This document shows, one piece after another, positions 29,025-37,881 of a DNA stretch of 56,791 nt (its first letter is position 1; the number at the start of each line of letters is the position of its first letter). The notes below the pieces were generated by a model that saw only the letters and a list, made by a program, of their open reading frames with translations, was not told the origin of the DNA and searched no databases. The position numbers were made by a program, and so were the translations under genes. The DNA is from Mycobacterium sp. 1100029.7 (lineage in GTDB: Bacteria > Actinomycetota > Actinomycetes > Mycobacteriales > Mycobacteriaceae), in the NCBI RefSeq assembly GCF_001665235.1, contig NZ_LZSC01000072.1, positions 1-56,791 on the forward strand, read 5' to 3'.

Positions 29025-30581
29025 GTGTTTGAATCGCTGTCTGACCGGTTGACCGGTGCCCTGGCGGGGCTGCGCGGCAAAGGTCGACTGACCGACGCCG
29101 ACATCGATGCCACCACTCGCGAAATTCGCCTCGCGCTGCTGGAAGCCGACGTCTCACTGCCCGTGGTGCGGGCCTTCGTCGGCCGGATCAAGGAACGCGC
29201 CCGCGGCGCCGAGGTCTCTGGTGCGCTGAACCCGGCGCAGCAGGTCGTCAAGATCGTCAACGAGGAACTGATCGGCATCCTCGGCGGCCAGACCCGCAAG
29301 CTGGCGTTTGCGAAGACGCCGCCGACGGTGATCATGCTCGCCGGTCTGCAGGGTTCCGGTAAGACCACGCTGGCCGGGAAGCTGGCCGCATGGCTGCGCG
29401 GTCAGGGGCACACGCCGCTGCTGGTGGCCTGCGACCTGCAGCGCCCCGCCGCCGTCAACCAGCTGCAAGTCACCGGTGAGCGCGCCGGGGTTCCGGTGTT
29501 CGCGCCGCATCCGGGGGAGTCCCCGGAGTCCGGTCCCGGTGACCCGGTGGCCGTCGCGGCCGCCGGCCTCGCCGAAGCCCGCGCCAAGCACCACGACATC
29601 GTCATCGTCGACACCGCCGGCCGGCTGGGCATCGACGAGGAGCTGATGAGCCAGGCCGCGGCCATCCGCGACGCCGTCAACCCCGACGAAGTGATCTTCG
29701 TGCTCGACGCGATGATCGGTCAGGACGCGGTCACCACCGCCGAGGCGTTCCGCGAGGGCGTCGGCTTCACCGGCGTCGTGCTGACCAAACTCGACGGCGA
29801 CGCCCGCGGTGGTGCGGCGTTGTCGGTGCGCGAGGTCACCGGCGTCCCAATCCTTTTCGCGTCCACCGGCGAGAAGCTGGAAGACTTCGACGTCTTCCAC
29901 CCCGACCGGATGGCCAGCCGCATCCTGGGCATGGGCGACGTGCTGAGCCTGATCGAGCAGGCCGAGCAGGTCTTCGACGCCGAGCAGGCCGAGGCCGCCG
30001 CGGCCAAGATCGGCGCCGGCGAACTGACGCTCGAGGACTTCCTCGAGCAGATGCTGGCGATCCGCAAGATGGGACCCATCGGCAACCTGCTGGGCATGCT
30101 GCCCGGCGCCGGCCAGATGAAGGACGCGCTGGCCGAGGTCGACGACCGGCAACTGGACCGGCTGCAGGCCATCATCCGGGGTATGACGCCCCAGGAACGC
30201 GCCGACCCGAAGATCATCAACGCCTCGCGCCGGCTGCGCATCGCGAATGGATCCGGTGTCAGCGTTTCTGAAGTGAACCAGCTCGTGGACCGCTTCTTCG
30301 AGGCCCGCAAGATGATGTCGTCGATGCTCGGCGGCATGGGTATCCCGGGGCTGGGTCGCAAGTCGGCAACCCGAAAAGCCAAGGGCGCGAAGGGTAAGAA
30401 GGGCAAGAAGGGCGGACGGGGGCCGACGCCGCCGAAGGTCCGTAACCCGCTGGGCGCCGGCCTGCCGGGGATGCCCGCCGGATTCCCCGACCTGTCGCAG
30501 ATGCCGGAGGGCCTCAACGAGCTGCCGCCCGGGCTGGCCGACTTCGATCTGTCCAAGCTGAAGTTCCCGGGCAAGCCGTGA
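29025..30581 (+). CDS. ffh: Signal recognition particle protein Ffh
   Basis: 518 residues. N domain (LSDRLTGALAGLRGKGRLTD), G domain with GLQGSGKTTLAGK (near 107-119), DTAGRLGIDEE and TKLDGDARGG, then the Met-rich M domain (LEQMLAIRKMGPIGNLLGMLPG ... KMMSSMLGGMG), which binds 4.5S RNA and signal peptides. The tail is Lys-rich (KAKGAKGKKGKKGG) followed by a Pro/Leu-rich end. It forms SRP and targets nascent membrane proteins to FtsY. GTG start. Its stop codon lies inside the first unit of a 21-bp repeat. Confidence 0.97.
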   Translation: MFESLSDRLTGALAGLRGKGRLTDADIDATTREIRLALLEADVSLPVVRAFVGRIKERARGAEVSGALNPAQQVVKIVNEELIGILGGQTRKLAFAKTPPTVIMLAGLQGSGKTTLAGKLAAWLRGQGHTPLLVACDLQRPAAVNQLQVTGERAGVPVFAPHPGESPESGPGDPVAVAAAGLAEARAKHHDIVIVDTAGRLGIDEELMSQAAAIRDAVNPDEVIFVLDAMIGQDAVTTAEAFREGVGFTGVVLTKLDGDARGGAALSVREVTGVPILFASTGEKLEDFDVFHPDRMASRILGMGDVLSLIEQAEQVFDAEQAEAAAAKIGAGELTLEDFLEQMLAIRKMGPIGNLLGMLPGAGQMKDALAEVDDRQLDRLQAIIRGMTPQERADPKIINASRRLRIANGSGVSVSEVNQLVDRFFEARKMMSSMLGGMGIPGLGRKSATRKAKGAKGKKGKKGGRGPTPPKVRNPLGAGLPGMPAGFPDLSQMPEGLNELPPGLADFDLSKLKFPGKP

Positions 30582-30666
30582 CGATCGCGAGCGCGACCGT
30601 GACGATCGCGAGCGCGACCGTGACGATCGCGAGCGCGGCGGAGTCGGGCGAAGCGGGTCGTCACCA
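30577..30666. repeat. 21-bp triple repeat fused to a dispersed MIRU-like element
   Basis: Three units of cgtgacgatcgcgagcgcg plus two bases start at 30577, 30598 and 30619; the third runs into a segment (30625-30666) that matches, with about four differences in 40 bases, the reverse complement of the 54-bp units between rnc and mutM. The element begins in the ffh stop codon and ends 26 bases before the amidohydrolase start. Confidence 0.85.
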
Positions 30667-30692
30667 TCGGACCGGAAGAAAGTAGCCGCACG

Positions 30693-31769
30693 GTGCCCCT
30701 GCACGTGCGAGGTCGCGGGCTGCCCGACGACACCGAGATCGATCTGTGGATCGTCGACGGCCACCTCAGCACCGAACGAGTTGCCGGGGCCGACACCGTC
30801 TTCGACGGGGGTTGGGTGCTGCCGGGGCTGGTGGACGCGCACTGCCATGTCGGCCTGGGCCATCACGGCGAGATTCCCCTGGACGAGGCGATCGTTCAGG
30901 CCGAGGCCGAACGCGAGGTCGGTGCGCTGCTGCTGCGCGACTGCGGCTCGCCGACCGACACGCGCAGCCTCGACGACCGCGACGATTTGCCCCGCCTCAT
31001 CCGCGCCGGTAAGCATCTGGCCCGGCCCAAGCGATATCAGGCCGGCTTCTCAGTTGAGCTCGAAGACGAGTCCGAGCTGCCGCACGCGGTGGCGCAGGAG
31101 GCCCAGCGCGGCGACGGCTGGATCAAACTCGTCGGCGACTGGATCGACCGCAGCGTCGGCGATCTCGCGCCGCTGTGGTCCGACGACGTGCTCAAGGCCG
31201 CGATCGACACCGCGCACGCCCACGGCGCGCGCGTCACCGCCCACGTCTTCAGCAACGAGGCGATGCCCGGGCTGATCAAGGCCGGCATCGACTGCATCGA
31301 ACACGGCACCGGCCTGGACGACGACACCATCGCGCTGATGCTCGAGCACCAAACGGTGTTGGTGCCCACGATGATCAACATCATCGACAACTTCCCGGGC
31401 ATCGCCGACGCCGCCAAGCGCTACCCGACCTACGCGGCCCACATGCGCGAGCTGTATGCGCGCTGCCCCGAACGGATCGCGGCGGCCGTGGACGCCGGCG
31501 TGCCGATTTACGCCGGAAGTGATGCCGGCACGATGATCGCGCACGGCCGCATCGTCGACGAGATCGAAGCCCTCAAGGGCATTGGGATGAGCGCCACCGA
31601 CGCGCTGGGCGCCGCGTGCTGGGATGCCCGACGCTGGCTGGGCCGTCCCGGTTTGGAGCACGGCGCATCCGCGGACCTGGTGTGCTACGCCCAAGACCCC
31701 CGCAGCGGGCCGGACGTATTGCGCCAACCCGATCTGGTGATCCTGCGCGGCAACGTGTTTCGTCCCTGA
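30693..31769 (+). CDS. Amidohydrolase, Rv2915c orthologue
   Basis: 358 residues, amidohydrolase-superfamily TIM barrel. Metal ligands appear in GLVDAHCHVGLGHHG (HxH, near residue 50), in AHVFSNEA and IEHGTGLDDD in the middle, and in the late Asp of AGSDAGT. It resembles imidazolonepropionase/prolidase-like members. The substrate is unknown. GTG 30693 is the first reasonable start; no strong ribosome site is present because the repeat element lies just upstream. It is followed by pknI after 43 bases. Confidence 0.8.
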   Translation: MPLHVRGRGLPDDTEIDLWIVDGHLSTERVAGADTVFDGGWVLPGLVDAHCHVGLGHHGEIPLDEAIVQAEAEREVGALLLRDCGSPTDTRSLDDRDDLPRLIRAGKHLARPKRYQAGFSVELEDESELPHAVAQEAQRGDGWIKLVGDWIDRSVGDLAPLWSDDVLKAAIDTAHAHGARVTAHVFSNEAMPGLIKAGIDCIEHGTGLDDDTIALMLEHQTVLVPTMINIIDNFPGIADAAKRYPTYAAHMRELYARCPERIAAAVDAGVPIYAGSDAGTMIAHGRIVDEIEALKGIGMSATDALGAACWDARRWLGRPGLEHGASADLVCYAQDPRSGPDVLRQPDLVILRGNVFRP

Positions 31770-31812
31770 GCTTCCAGGAGCGGGGTGTCATGACGACGGA
31801 TAGAATCTGCTG

Positions 31813-33510
31813 ATGGCACTGGCCAGCGGCGCGGTGTTTGCCGGTTATACCGTCGCGCGGAAGCTGGGATCCGGGGTGACCGGTGAGGTCTACCTTGTTC
31901 AGGATCCTCGTTCGGCGCGCTGGCAGACGCTGAAGGTCCTGTCGCCGGCGTTGTCGGCAGACACCCAGTTCCGGAAGCGTTTTGCGCTGGAGACCCCGAC
32001 GGTGACGACTCTGTATCACCCGAACATCGTCGAGGTGGCCGACCGCGGTGACTTCGACGGCCGGCTGTGGATCGCGATGGAGTACGTGGAAGGCAGCAGC
32101 GCCGCCCAGCTGCTCAAGGACCGCTTTCCGGCGGTGTGGCCGGCCGGGGAAGTGCTCGCGATCGTCGGCGCGGTCGCCGAGGCGCTCGATCATGCCCATC
32201 AGCGTGGACTGCTGCATCGCGACGTCAAACCGGCCAACATCCTGCTCACCGGCCGGGCCGAGGGCGAACGACGGATCTTGTTGGGCGACTTCGGGGTCGC
32301 GCGGCAACTCGGCGAACACGCTGGCGTCGTCGGGTCGCATGTTGCGGCCGGCACCGTGGGCTACGCCGCGCCCGAGCAGTTGATGGGCGCCGACATCGAC
32401 CGGCGCGCCGACCAATATGCGTTGGCTGCCACCGCATTTCATTTGCTGACCGGGGCGCCGCCGACCGAGTACCTCAATGCGGCCAGTGCGCTGCGCGAGG
32501 TGCTGAGCGGCGCGCCGCCAAAGCTCAGCGATCAGCGTCCCGAGCTGGCGCGCCTGGACGGTGTGTTCGCCCGGGCGCTGGCTCCTCGGCCGGCCGACCG
32601 GTTCAAGGGGTGCCGCGAGTTCGCCGACGCCCTCAGCGCGGCCGCCGGCGACCTGACCGGTGATCGCAGTCCCGAAGGCGTTCTGGTGCTGGACTACCCG
32701 GCCTACAACTGGCCCGAGGACGACGACGCGGCGGGCACCGCAACCGATGCCGCGGCGGAGGCGCCCGTCAATGTGCCGACCAGGCGGCGGCCCCGCAAGA
32801 TCGTGGTGGGCGCGGCCGCGGTCGCGGTGCTGATCGGCCTGTTCGCCTTCGGCATCATCACCGGCCGCAAGATGGAATCGACCGCCGCGCGGGCGGCCAA
32901 CGTCCCGTCGAATAGCCGCACCGTGGCCGCGGCGCTGCCACCGCCCAGCGCCGCGTCCGGTCCGCCCGCCGCGCTGGACGGCACCTACCGCCTGGAGGTC
33001 GAACGGTCCAAGGAGACCTTCGATTACACGCCCAGCCCGCAACCGCCGGACGTGACCACGTGGTGGGCGTTCCGCTCGTCGTGCACGCCCACGTATTGTT
33101 CGGCCGCCGCGATACCGCTCGACGACAAGGACCACACCCAGCTGGCGTCGGCGGGCGGGCGTCCGGTGGTGTTCCGGTTCGACGACGGGCAGTGGCAGTC
33201 GCGTCCGGAAGTGGTGCCTTTTGCGTGCGTGGGACCCAGTGGCATCGCGAAATCGCAGACCACCGTGCAGACGCTGGTGCTGCGGCCCACCCCGCAGACC
33301 GATCTCGTCGGCGAGATGGAGCTGGTGGTGCAGACCGACGAGTGCGGGCAGCGGGGATCGGTCGTGCGGGTCCCCGCCAAGCTGGGCCGGGCTGCCGACA
33401 CCCCGCCCAATGTCTACGTGCCGGATCCGGTCAGCGTCCCGGAAAACGGCGGCCCCACGTCCTCCAGCGCCGCCACGCAACCCGCCGCGCCGGCCACACC
33501 GGGGCGTTGA
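31813..33510 (+). CDS. pknI: Serine/threonine-protein kinase PknI
   Basis: 565 residues. The kinase domain (about 10-275) has a Gly loop (LGSGVTGEVY), ATP-binding Lys41, catalytic HRDVKPAN with Asp137, DFG Asp159 and an APEQ P+1 loop. A juxtamembrane basic stretch (TRRRPRK) precedes one membrane helix (about 330-350), and a roughly 200-residue outer domain contains paired Cys. It is a membrane sensor kinase; M. tuberculosis PknI affects growth and division. The position between the two amidohydrolase genes matches the M. tuberculosis order. Confidence 0.93.
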   Translation: MALASGAVFAGYTVARKLGSGVTGEVYLVQDPRSARWQTLKVLSPALSADTQFRKRFALETPTVTTLYHPNIVEVADRGDFDGRLWIAMEYVEGSSAAQLLKDRFPAVWPAGEVLAIVGAVAEALDHAHQRGLLHRDVKPANILLTGRAEGERRILLGDFGVARQLGEHAGVVGSHVAAGTVGYAAPEQLMGADIDRRADQYALAATAFHLLTGAPPTEYLNAASALREVLSGAPPKLSDQRPELARLDGVFARALAPRPADRFKGCREFADALSAAAGDLTGDRSPEGVLVLDYPAYNWPEDDDAAGTATDAAAEAPVNVPTRRRPRKIVVGAAAVAVLIGLFAFGIITGRKMESTAARAANVPSNSRTVAAALPPPSAASGPPAALDGTYRLEVERSKETFDYTPSPQPPDVTTWWAFRSSCTPTYCSAAAIPLDDKDHTQLASAGGRPVVFRFDDGQWQSRPEVVPFACVGPSGIAKSQTTVQTLVLRPTPQTDLVGEMELVVQTDECGQRGSVVRVPAKLGRAADTPPNVYVPDPVSVPENGGPTSSSAATQPAAPATPGR

Positions 33511-33552
33511 ACTGCGGAGTCGATCAAGGGAGGAAAAGATTGCGAGCACTCA

Positions 33553-33565
33553 CTATCTATGATAG
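33553..33565. promoter_or_regulatory. Short inverted repeat before the D-aminoacylase/TetR operon
   Basis: CTATC-tat-GATAG, five-base perfect arms, lies 33 bases before the start at 33598 in an AT-richer patch, 43 bases after pknI. The operon behind it encodes a TetR regulator, so autorepression at this site is possible. The arms are short and chance cannot be excluded. Confidence 0.35.
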
Positions 33566-33597
33566 GTTCGCCGCAATCGAGTAGCCGGGAGGCGACA

Positions 33598-35382
33598 GTG
33601 ACCTACGACGTGATCATCCGTGACGGATTGTGGTTCGACGGAACCGGCAGCGCGCCGCATACCCGCACGCTGGGTATCCGCGACGGCGTGGTGGCCACCG
33701 TGTCGTCCGGGCCGCTCGACGAGACGGATTGCCCCGAGATCATCGACGCGGCCGGCAAGTGGGTGGTGCCCGGCTTCATCGACGTGCACACCCACTACGA
33801 CGCCGAGGTGCTGCTGGACCCGGGACTGCGCGAGTCGGTGCGCCACGGGGTCACCACCGTGCTGCTGGGCATGTGTTCGCTATCGACGGTTTACGCCGAC
33901 TCCGAGGATGCAGCCGACCTGTTCAGCCGGGTCGAGGCGGTGCCGCGCAACTACGTCCTCGGAGCGCTGGAAAACAACCGAACCTGGACCACCGCGGCGG
34001 AGTACGTCGCGGCCCTCGACACACTGCCGCTGGGGCCGAATGTCAGTTCGCTGCTTGGGCATTCGGATCTGCGCGCCACGGTGCTCGGACTGGACCGGGC
34101 CACCGACGCCTCCGTCACCCCCACCGATGCCGAACTGCAGAAGATGGCGACGCTGCTCGACGAGGCGCTCGACGCCGGGATGCTCGGCATGTCCGGCATG
34201 GACGCGGCGATCGACAAGCTCGACGGCGACCGCTTCCGGTCGCGCGCGTTGCCGTCTACCTTCGCGACCTGGCGCGAGCGTCGCAAGCTGATCAAGGTGC
34301 TGCGCAAGCGCGGTCGGATGTTGCAGAGCGCACCCGATGTCGACAACGCCGCCACGGCGGTGCTGTTCTTCCTGGCCAGCAGCCGAATCTTCGGCCGCCG
34401 CAAGGGCGTACGGATGAGTCTGCTGGTCTCCGCGGACGCCAAGTCCAATCCGCTGGCCGTCTACGTCTTCGGTCCTGGCGTTCGGCTGATGAACAAACTA
34501 TTCGGCTCGAGCGTGCGGTTCCAGCACCTGCCGGTGCCGTTCGAGTTGTATTCCGACGGCATCGATCTGCCGGTCTTCGAGGAGTTCGGCGCCGGCACCG
34601 CCGCCTTGCATCTGCGTGATCAGTTGCAGCGCAACGAATTGCTGGCCGACGAAAGCTACCGTCGGGAGTTTCGCAAGGAGTTCGACCGCATCAAGCTCGG
34701 GCCTTCGCTGTGGCACCGCGACTTCCACGACGCGGTGATCGTCGAATGCCCCGACACGTCGTTGATCGGCAAGAGCTTTGGCGCCATCGCCGACGAGCGC
34801 GGACTGCATCCGCTCGATGCGTTCCTGGACGTGCTCGTCGACAACGGGGAACGCAACGTGCGGTGGACGACCATCGTCGCCAACCACCGGCCCAAGCTGC
34901 TCAACGCGCTGGCCAACGAGGACAGCGTGCACATGGGCTTCTCGGACGCCGGTGCGCACCTGCGCAACATGGCCTTCTACAACTTCCCGATCAAGCTGCT
35001 CAAGCGCGCCCGGGACGCTTACCGGGCCGGCGCGCCGTTCATCACCACCGAACGGGCCGTGCACCGGCTGACCGGCGAACTGGCGGAGTGGTTCGGCATC
35101 GATGCCGGCACCCTGCGTCAGGGTGACCGCGCTGACTTCGTGGTCATCGACCCGGCCGGCCTGAACGACGAGGTCGAGAGCTACCACGAGGAAGAGGTCC
35201 CGTTCTACGGCGGCCTGCGGCGCATGGTCAATCGCAACGACGCGGCCGTGGTCGCGACCGGTGTGGGCGGCGCCGTCGTCTTCCGTGCCGGCGAATTCCG
35301 CGAGGGTTACGGCCAGACCGTGAAGTCGGGCCGCTACCTGCGGGCAGGCCAGCGCACGCGGCAAGCGGCTGCATTGGTCTGA
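33598..35382 (+). CDS. N-acyl-D-amino-acid deacylase-like amidohydrolase, Rv2913c orthologue
   Basis: 594 residues. Starts TYDVIIRDGLWFDGTG, typical of D-aminoacylases, with metal-binding HxH in VPGFIDVHTHYDAE near residue 66, mid-protein SLLGHSDLR, and late GFSDAGAHLRNM. The family hydrolyses N-acyl-D-amino acids or related amides; the true substrate here is unknown. GTG 33598 has GGGAGG seven bases upstream and gives the family N-terminus; an upstream ATG (33559) adds 13 unlikely residues. The TetR gene follows after five bases, in one operon. Confidence 0.87.
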   Translation: MTYDVIIRDGLWFDGTGSAPHTRTLGIRDGVVATVSSGPLDETDCPEIIDAAGKWVVPGFIDVHTHYDAEVLLDPGLRESVRHGVTTVLLGMCSLSTVYADSEDAADLFSRVEAVPRNYVLGALENNRTWTTAAEYVAALDTLPLGPNVSSLLGHSDLRATVLGLDRATDASVTPTDAELQKMATLLDEALDAGMLGMSGMDAAIDKLDGDRFRSRALPSTFATWRERRKLIKVLRKRGRMLQSAPDVDNAATAVLFFLASSRIFGRRKGVRMSLLVSADAKSNPLAVYVFGPGVRLMNKLFGSSVRFQHLPVPFELYSDGIDLPVFEEFGAGTAALHLRDQLQRNELLADESYRREFRKEFDRIKLGPSLWHRDFHDAVIVECPDTSLIGKSFGAIADERGLHPLDAFLDVLVDNGERNVRWTTIVANHRPKLLNALANEDSVHMGFSDAGAHLRNMAFYNFPIKLLKRARDAYRAGAPFITTERAVHRLTGELAEWFGIDAGTLRQGDRADFVVIDPAGLNDEVESYHEEEVPFYGGLRRMVNRNDAAVVATGVGGAVVFRAGEFREGYGQTVKSGRYLRAGQRTRQAAALV

Positions 35383-35387
35383 CCGGG

Positions 35388-35990
35388 ATGGCCCGAACCC
35401 AGCAGCAGCGGCGCGAGGAAACCGTCGGGCGCCTGCTCGAGGCGTCCATCGCCAGCATCATCGAGGTCGGCTACGCCCGGGCGTCGGCGGCCGTGATCAC
35501 CAAGCGCGCCGGAGTGTCGGTGGGTGCGCTGTTCCGTCACTTCGAGACGATGAGCGACTTCATGGCCGCGACGGCATCCGAAGTGCTGCGCCGCCAGGTG
35601 GAGTCGTTCACCAAGCAGGTCGCCCAGATCCCCGCCGACCGGCCGGTGCTGGAGGCGGCGCTGACGATCCTGCGCGACATCACCGGCGGCTCCACCAACG
35701 CGGTGCTCTACGAGCTGATGATCGCCGCACGCACCGACGACAAACTCAACGCGCATCTCCGCGAGGTCATGGCGCAGTACACCGCCAAGATCCTCGACGC
35801 CGCTCGAGCACTGCCCGGCGCGGAGGCCATCGAATCGGAAACGTTCCCGGCGTTGGTGGCGCTGTTGACCAACGTCTTCGACGGTGCGGCGATCGTGCGC
35901 GGAATCTTCCCGGAGCCCTACATCGAAGAACAACGAATTGCGTTGCTGTCCAAGCTCTTTACCGGCCTGGTCTCGAACCCGGACAGTTAA
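35388..35990 (+). CDS. TetR-family transcriptional regulator, Rv2912c orthologue
   Basis: 200 residues. The N-terminal helix-turn-helix (about 12-56: ETVGRLLEASIASIIEVGYAR, then KRAGVSVGALFRHFETMSDF) is typical TetR; the rest is the helical ligand/dimer domain. Probably controls its own operon with the upstream deacylase. Its TAA stop interleaves with the TAA of convergent dacB2 (TTAA at 35987-35990). Ligand unknown. Confidence 0.9.
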   Translation: MARTQQQRREETVGRLLEASIASIIEVGYARASAAVITKRAGVSVGALFRHFETMSDFMAATASEVLRRQVESFTKQVAQIPADRPVLEAALTILRDITGGSTNAVLYELMIAARTDDKLNAHLREVMAQYTAKILDAARALPGAEAIESETFPALVALLTNVFDGAAIVRGIFPEPYIEEQRIALLSKLFTGLVSNPDS

Positions 35991-36856
35991 AGTGAACCGA
36001 TGTTCGACGACGGATTGAGCGCGAAACCCCAGTCGAACAGGCTGCCCGCCTGGTCCCAATACGTCGGTCCCCCCGGTTGCACCATCCCGTACATCATCGC
36101 GACCACCAAGCGGCGGCCACCGCGGCCCGCGGCGCCGACGAAGGTCTTGCGCGCCGCGTTGGTGAATCCGGTCTTACCGCCGATGGCACCCGGATAGCGG
36201 GTGAGCAACTCGTCCTGGTTGGTGATCGGCTGTTCGCCGGTATCGGTCGGGAACATCGCCGACGGTTCGGCGGTGATGTGGGCGAATGTCGGGTTGGCCA
36301 TCGCGGCGCGGAAGATGACTGCCAGGTCGTGTGCGGTCGAGGCGCCCGAACCGCCGGGCCCGTCGAGTCCGGACGGGGTCGCCGCGTGGGTGCTGGTCGC
36401 GCCCAGCGAGGCGGCCTTGGCGTTCATCTTGGCCACGGTGACCTCCGGGCCGCCCATCAGGTGCGCGAGGGTGTTGGCCGCGTCGTTGCCCGATACCAGC
36501 AGAAGCCCGTCGAGCAGTTGCCGCGCGGTGTAGGTGTGGCCGGGCTTGATGCCGACACAGTTGCACTCGACCTGGGTGTCGGCGACGTCGGCGACCACGG
36601 TGGAGTCCAGGTTCACCTGGTCCAGAACCACCAGCGCCAGCAGCACCTTGATGGTGCTCGCGGGCGGGTGAGCCACGAACTGGTCGCGAGCCGCCAGCAC
36701 CTGACCGCTGTCCAGGTCGGCCAGAATCCAGGTCTGGGCGGGTCCGTCGGGGATCGGCACCGAGCCGGCCGGCTGCATGTCGTCGGCACGGGACGGGGCG
36801 GCAGTGACGGCGGCGACGGTAAGCAGCGCAGCAGCTGCGGCCATGAGTTTCCGCAT
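35987..36856 (-). CDS. dacB2: D-alanyl-D-alanine carboxypeptidase DacB2
   Basis: 289 residues. A signal peptide (MRKLMAAAAALLTVAAVTAA, cleavage near 24) precedes a penicillin-binding-protein domain with all three motifs: Ser67-x-x-Lys70 (STIK), Ser122-Gly-Asn (SGN) and Lys228-Thr-Gly (KTG). It trims the terminal D-Ala of peptidoglycan stem peptides outside the membrane. The start at 36856 is set by the signal peptide; the frame stays open upstream to 37195 but runs through the next gene and has no export signal. Confidence 0.94.
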   Translation of the reverse strand: MRKLMAAAAALLTVAAVTAAPSRADDMQPAGSVPIPDGPAQTWILADLDSGQVLAARDQFVAHPPASTIKVLLALVVLDQVNLDSTVVADVADTQVECNCVGIKPGHTYTARQLLDGLLLVSGNDAANTLAHLMGGPEVTVAKMNAKAASLGATSTHAATPSGLDGPGGSGASTAHDLAVIFRAAMANPTFAHITAEPSAMFPTDTGEQPITNQDELLTRYPGAIGGKTGFTNAARKTFVGAAGRGGRRLVVAMMYGMVQPGGPTYWDQAGSLFDWGFALNPSSNIGSL

Positions 36857-36899
36857 GGCCGCAGAGTTTAACTTCCGGTCCCGCGCGCGGTCCGTTGCC

Positions 36900-37250
36900 T
36901 CACGGACACCACGGCGGAACCGGGCAGAACGGCAGCGGCGGCAACGGGAGGTACGACGTCTGGGTGGGCACCGGCCCCGGCGGGGGCGGTTGCTTGAAGG
37001 GCAGCGACGACCAGGAGTAGAAGACTCCGGTGCCGGTGTCGTGGACGCCCGCGTAGTCCCAGTAGAAGTCGTGACAGATGTTCGGGTCCCACGGGACGGG
37101 CCGGCCCGCGGGGTCGGGGTCGCCGGGACACCAGCGCTGACACGCGCTGCCCGGTGCGCAGCTGCCCGGAGCGGCGTCGGCCGGTCGGGGTACACCGAAG
37201 GCCGCCCACATCAGTGCCGTCGTTGCTAAGCAGGCAATCCCTGCCCTCAT
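36900..37250 (-). CDS. Small secreted Cys/Pro-rich protein
   Basis: 116 residues. A clear signal peptide (MRAGIACLATTALMWAAFG, cleavage near residue 26) is followed by a mature part with Cys pairs (SCAPGSACQRWCPGD), the segment PNICHDFYWDYAGV and a Pro-rich C-terminus ending FCPVPPWCP. Similar small exported proteins of unknown function are frequent in mycobacteria. The start codon sits in the loop of a 9-bp hairpin, and the best ribosome site (GGAGGGG) lies upstream of that hairpin. It may share a transcript with dacB2 (43-base gap). Confidence 0.75.
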   Translation of the reverse strand: MRAGIACLATTALMWAAFGVPRPADAAPGSCAPGSACQRWCPGDPDPAGRPVPWDPNICHDFYWDYAGVHDTGTGVFYSWSSLPFKQPPPPGPVPTQTSYLPLPPLPFCPVPPWCP

Positions 37251-37260
37251 AGCAGGGATT
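37236..37260 (-). promoter_or_regulatory. Hairpin enclosing the start codon of the small secreted protein
   Basis: AATCCCTGC and GCAGGGATT are perfect nine-base arms around a seven-base loop. On the minus strand the loop is TATGAGG, so the ATG (37250-37248) is exposed in the loop while the arms separate it from the upstream GGAGGGG. It could be an operator in the divergent promoter or an RNA structure controlling initiation. Confidence 0.55.
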
Positions 37261-37338
37261 ATTCCCCCCTCCGGGTTTTGCGCGGTAGGGATATTTCGGG
37301 CCTGTCCCTGCCCGGGTGACCGGTGTTGAATCGAAGGT

Positions 37339-37800
37339 GTGACTCAACGAATCGACTACACGGCGGTGGCCCCGCGGGGGGTGCGGGCACTGGGTGGCGT
37401 CCACGTCTACGTGAGCCAGTCGGGATTGCCGCCCGAGCTGCTGACCCTCGTCTACCTACGGGTTTCGCTGATCAACGGCTGCGCGTACTGCATTGACATG
37501 CATTCGCGGGAGCTGCGCGATCTGGGCGTTTCCAACGACAAGATCGCTCTGGTTCCGGTGTGGGAGGAGGCGGGGGAGTTGTTCGGCACCCGGGAGCGCG
37601 CCGCACTGGCCTGGGCCGAGACCGTCACACGCATTTCGCGCACCGGTGCACCCGACAGCGCCTATGCGGCGGTGTCGGCGCACTTCGACGACAAGGAACT
37701 GGTCGACCTCACGCTGGCGATCGGGTTGATGAACACCTACAACCGGTTGGCCATCAGCTTCCGCAGCACACCGGCCGCGGTGAACGCCGAATTCCGCTGA
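37339..37800 (+). CDS. Carboxymuconolactone decarboxylase / AhpD-like protein
   Basis: 153 residues, all-helical AhpD-like fold. The redox motif Cys48-x-x-Cys51 with His55 (CAYCIDMH) is intact, as are the flanking LVYLRVSLING and the later ERAALAWAETVTRI. Members act as thiol-based peroxidase partners. GTG start at 37339, divergent from the small secreted gene. It is followed, about 80 bases on, by the SnoaL-like gene. Confidence 0.87.
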   Translation: MTQRIDYTAVAPRGVRALGGVHVYVSQSGLPPELLTLVYLRVSLINGCAYCIDMHSRELRDLGVSNDKIALVPVWEEAGELFGTRERAALAWAETVTRISRTGAPDSAYAAVSAHFDDKELVDLTLAIGLMNTYNRLAISFRSTPAAVNAEFR

Positions 37801-37881
37801 CGCACAAGACAACTGGCGGGTAGGTGGCACCACGGACCGGTCGCCTCGGCAGTGGCCGCGGCCCGGGTGTTCAATCGATGC

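Noticed and set aside
29154..31016. Minus-strand open frame of 620 codons opposite ffh
   Set aside because: Antisense to Ffh and the amidohydrolase; contains RSRSSRSR-type repeats created by the 21-bp DNA repeat.
36857..37195. N-terminal extension of dacB2
   Set aside because: The real start is fixed by a signal peptide at 36856, and the extension overlaps the secreted Cys-rich gene in another frame.
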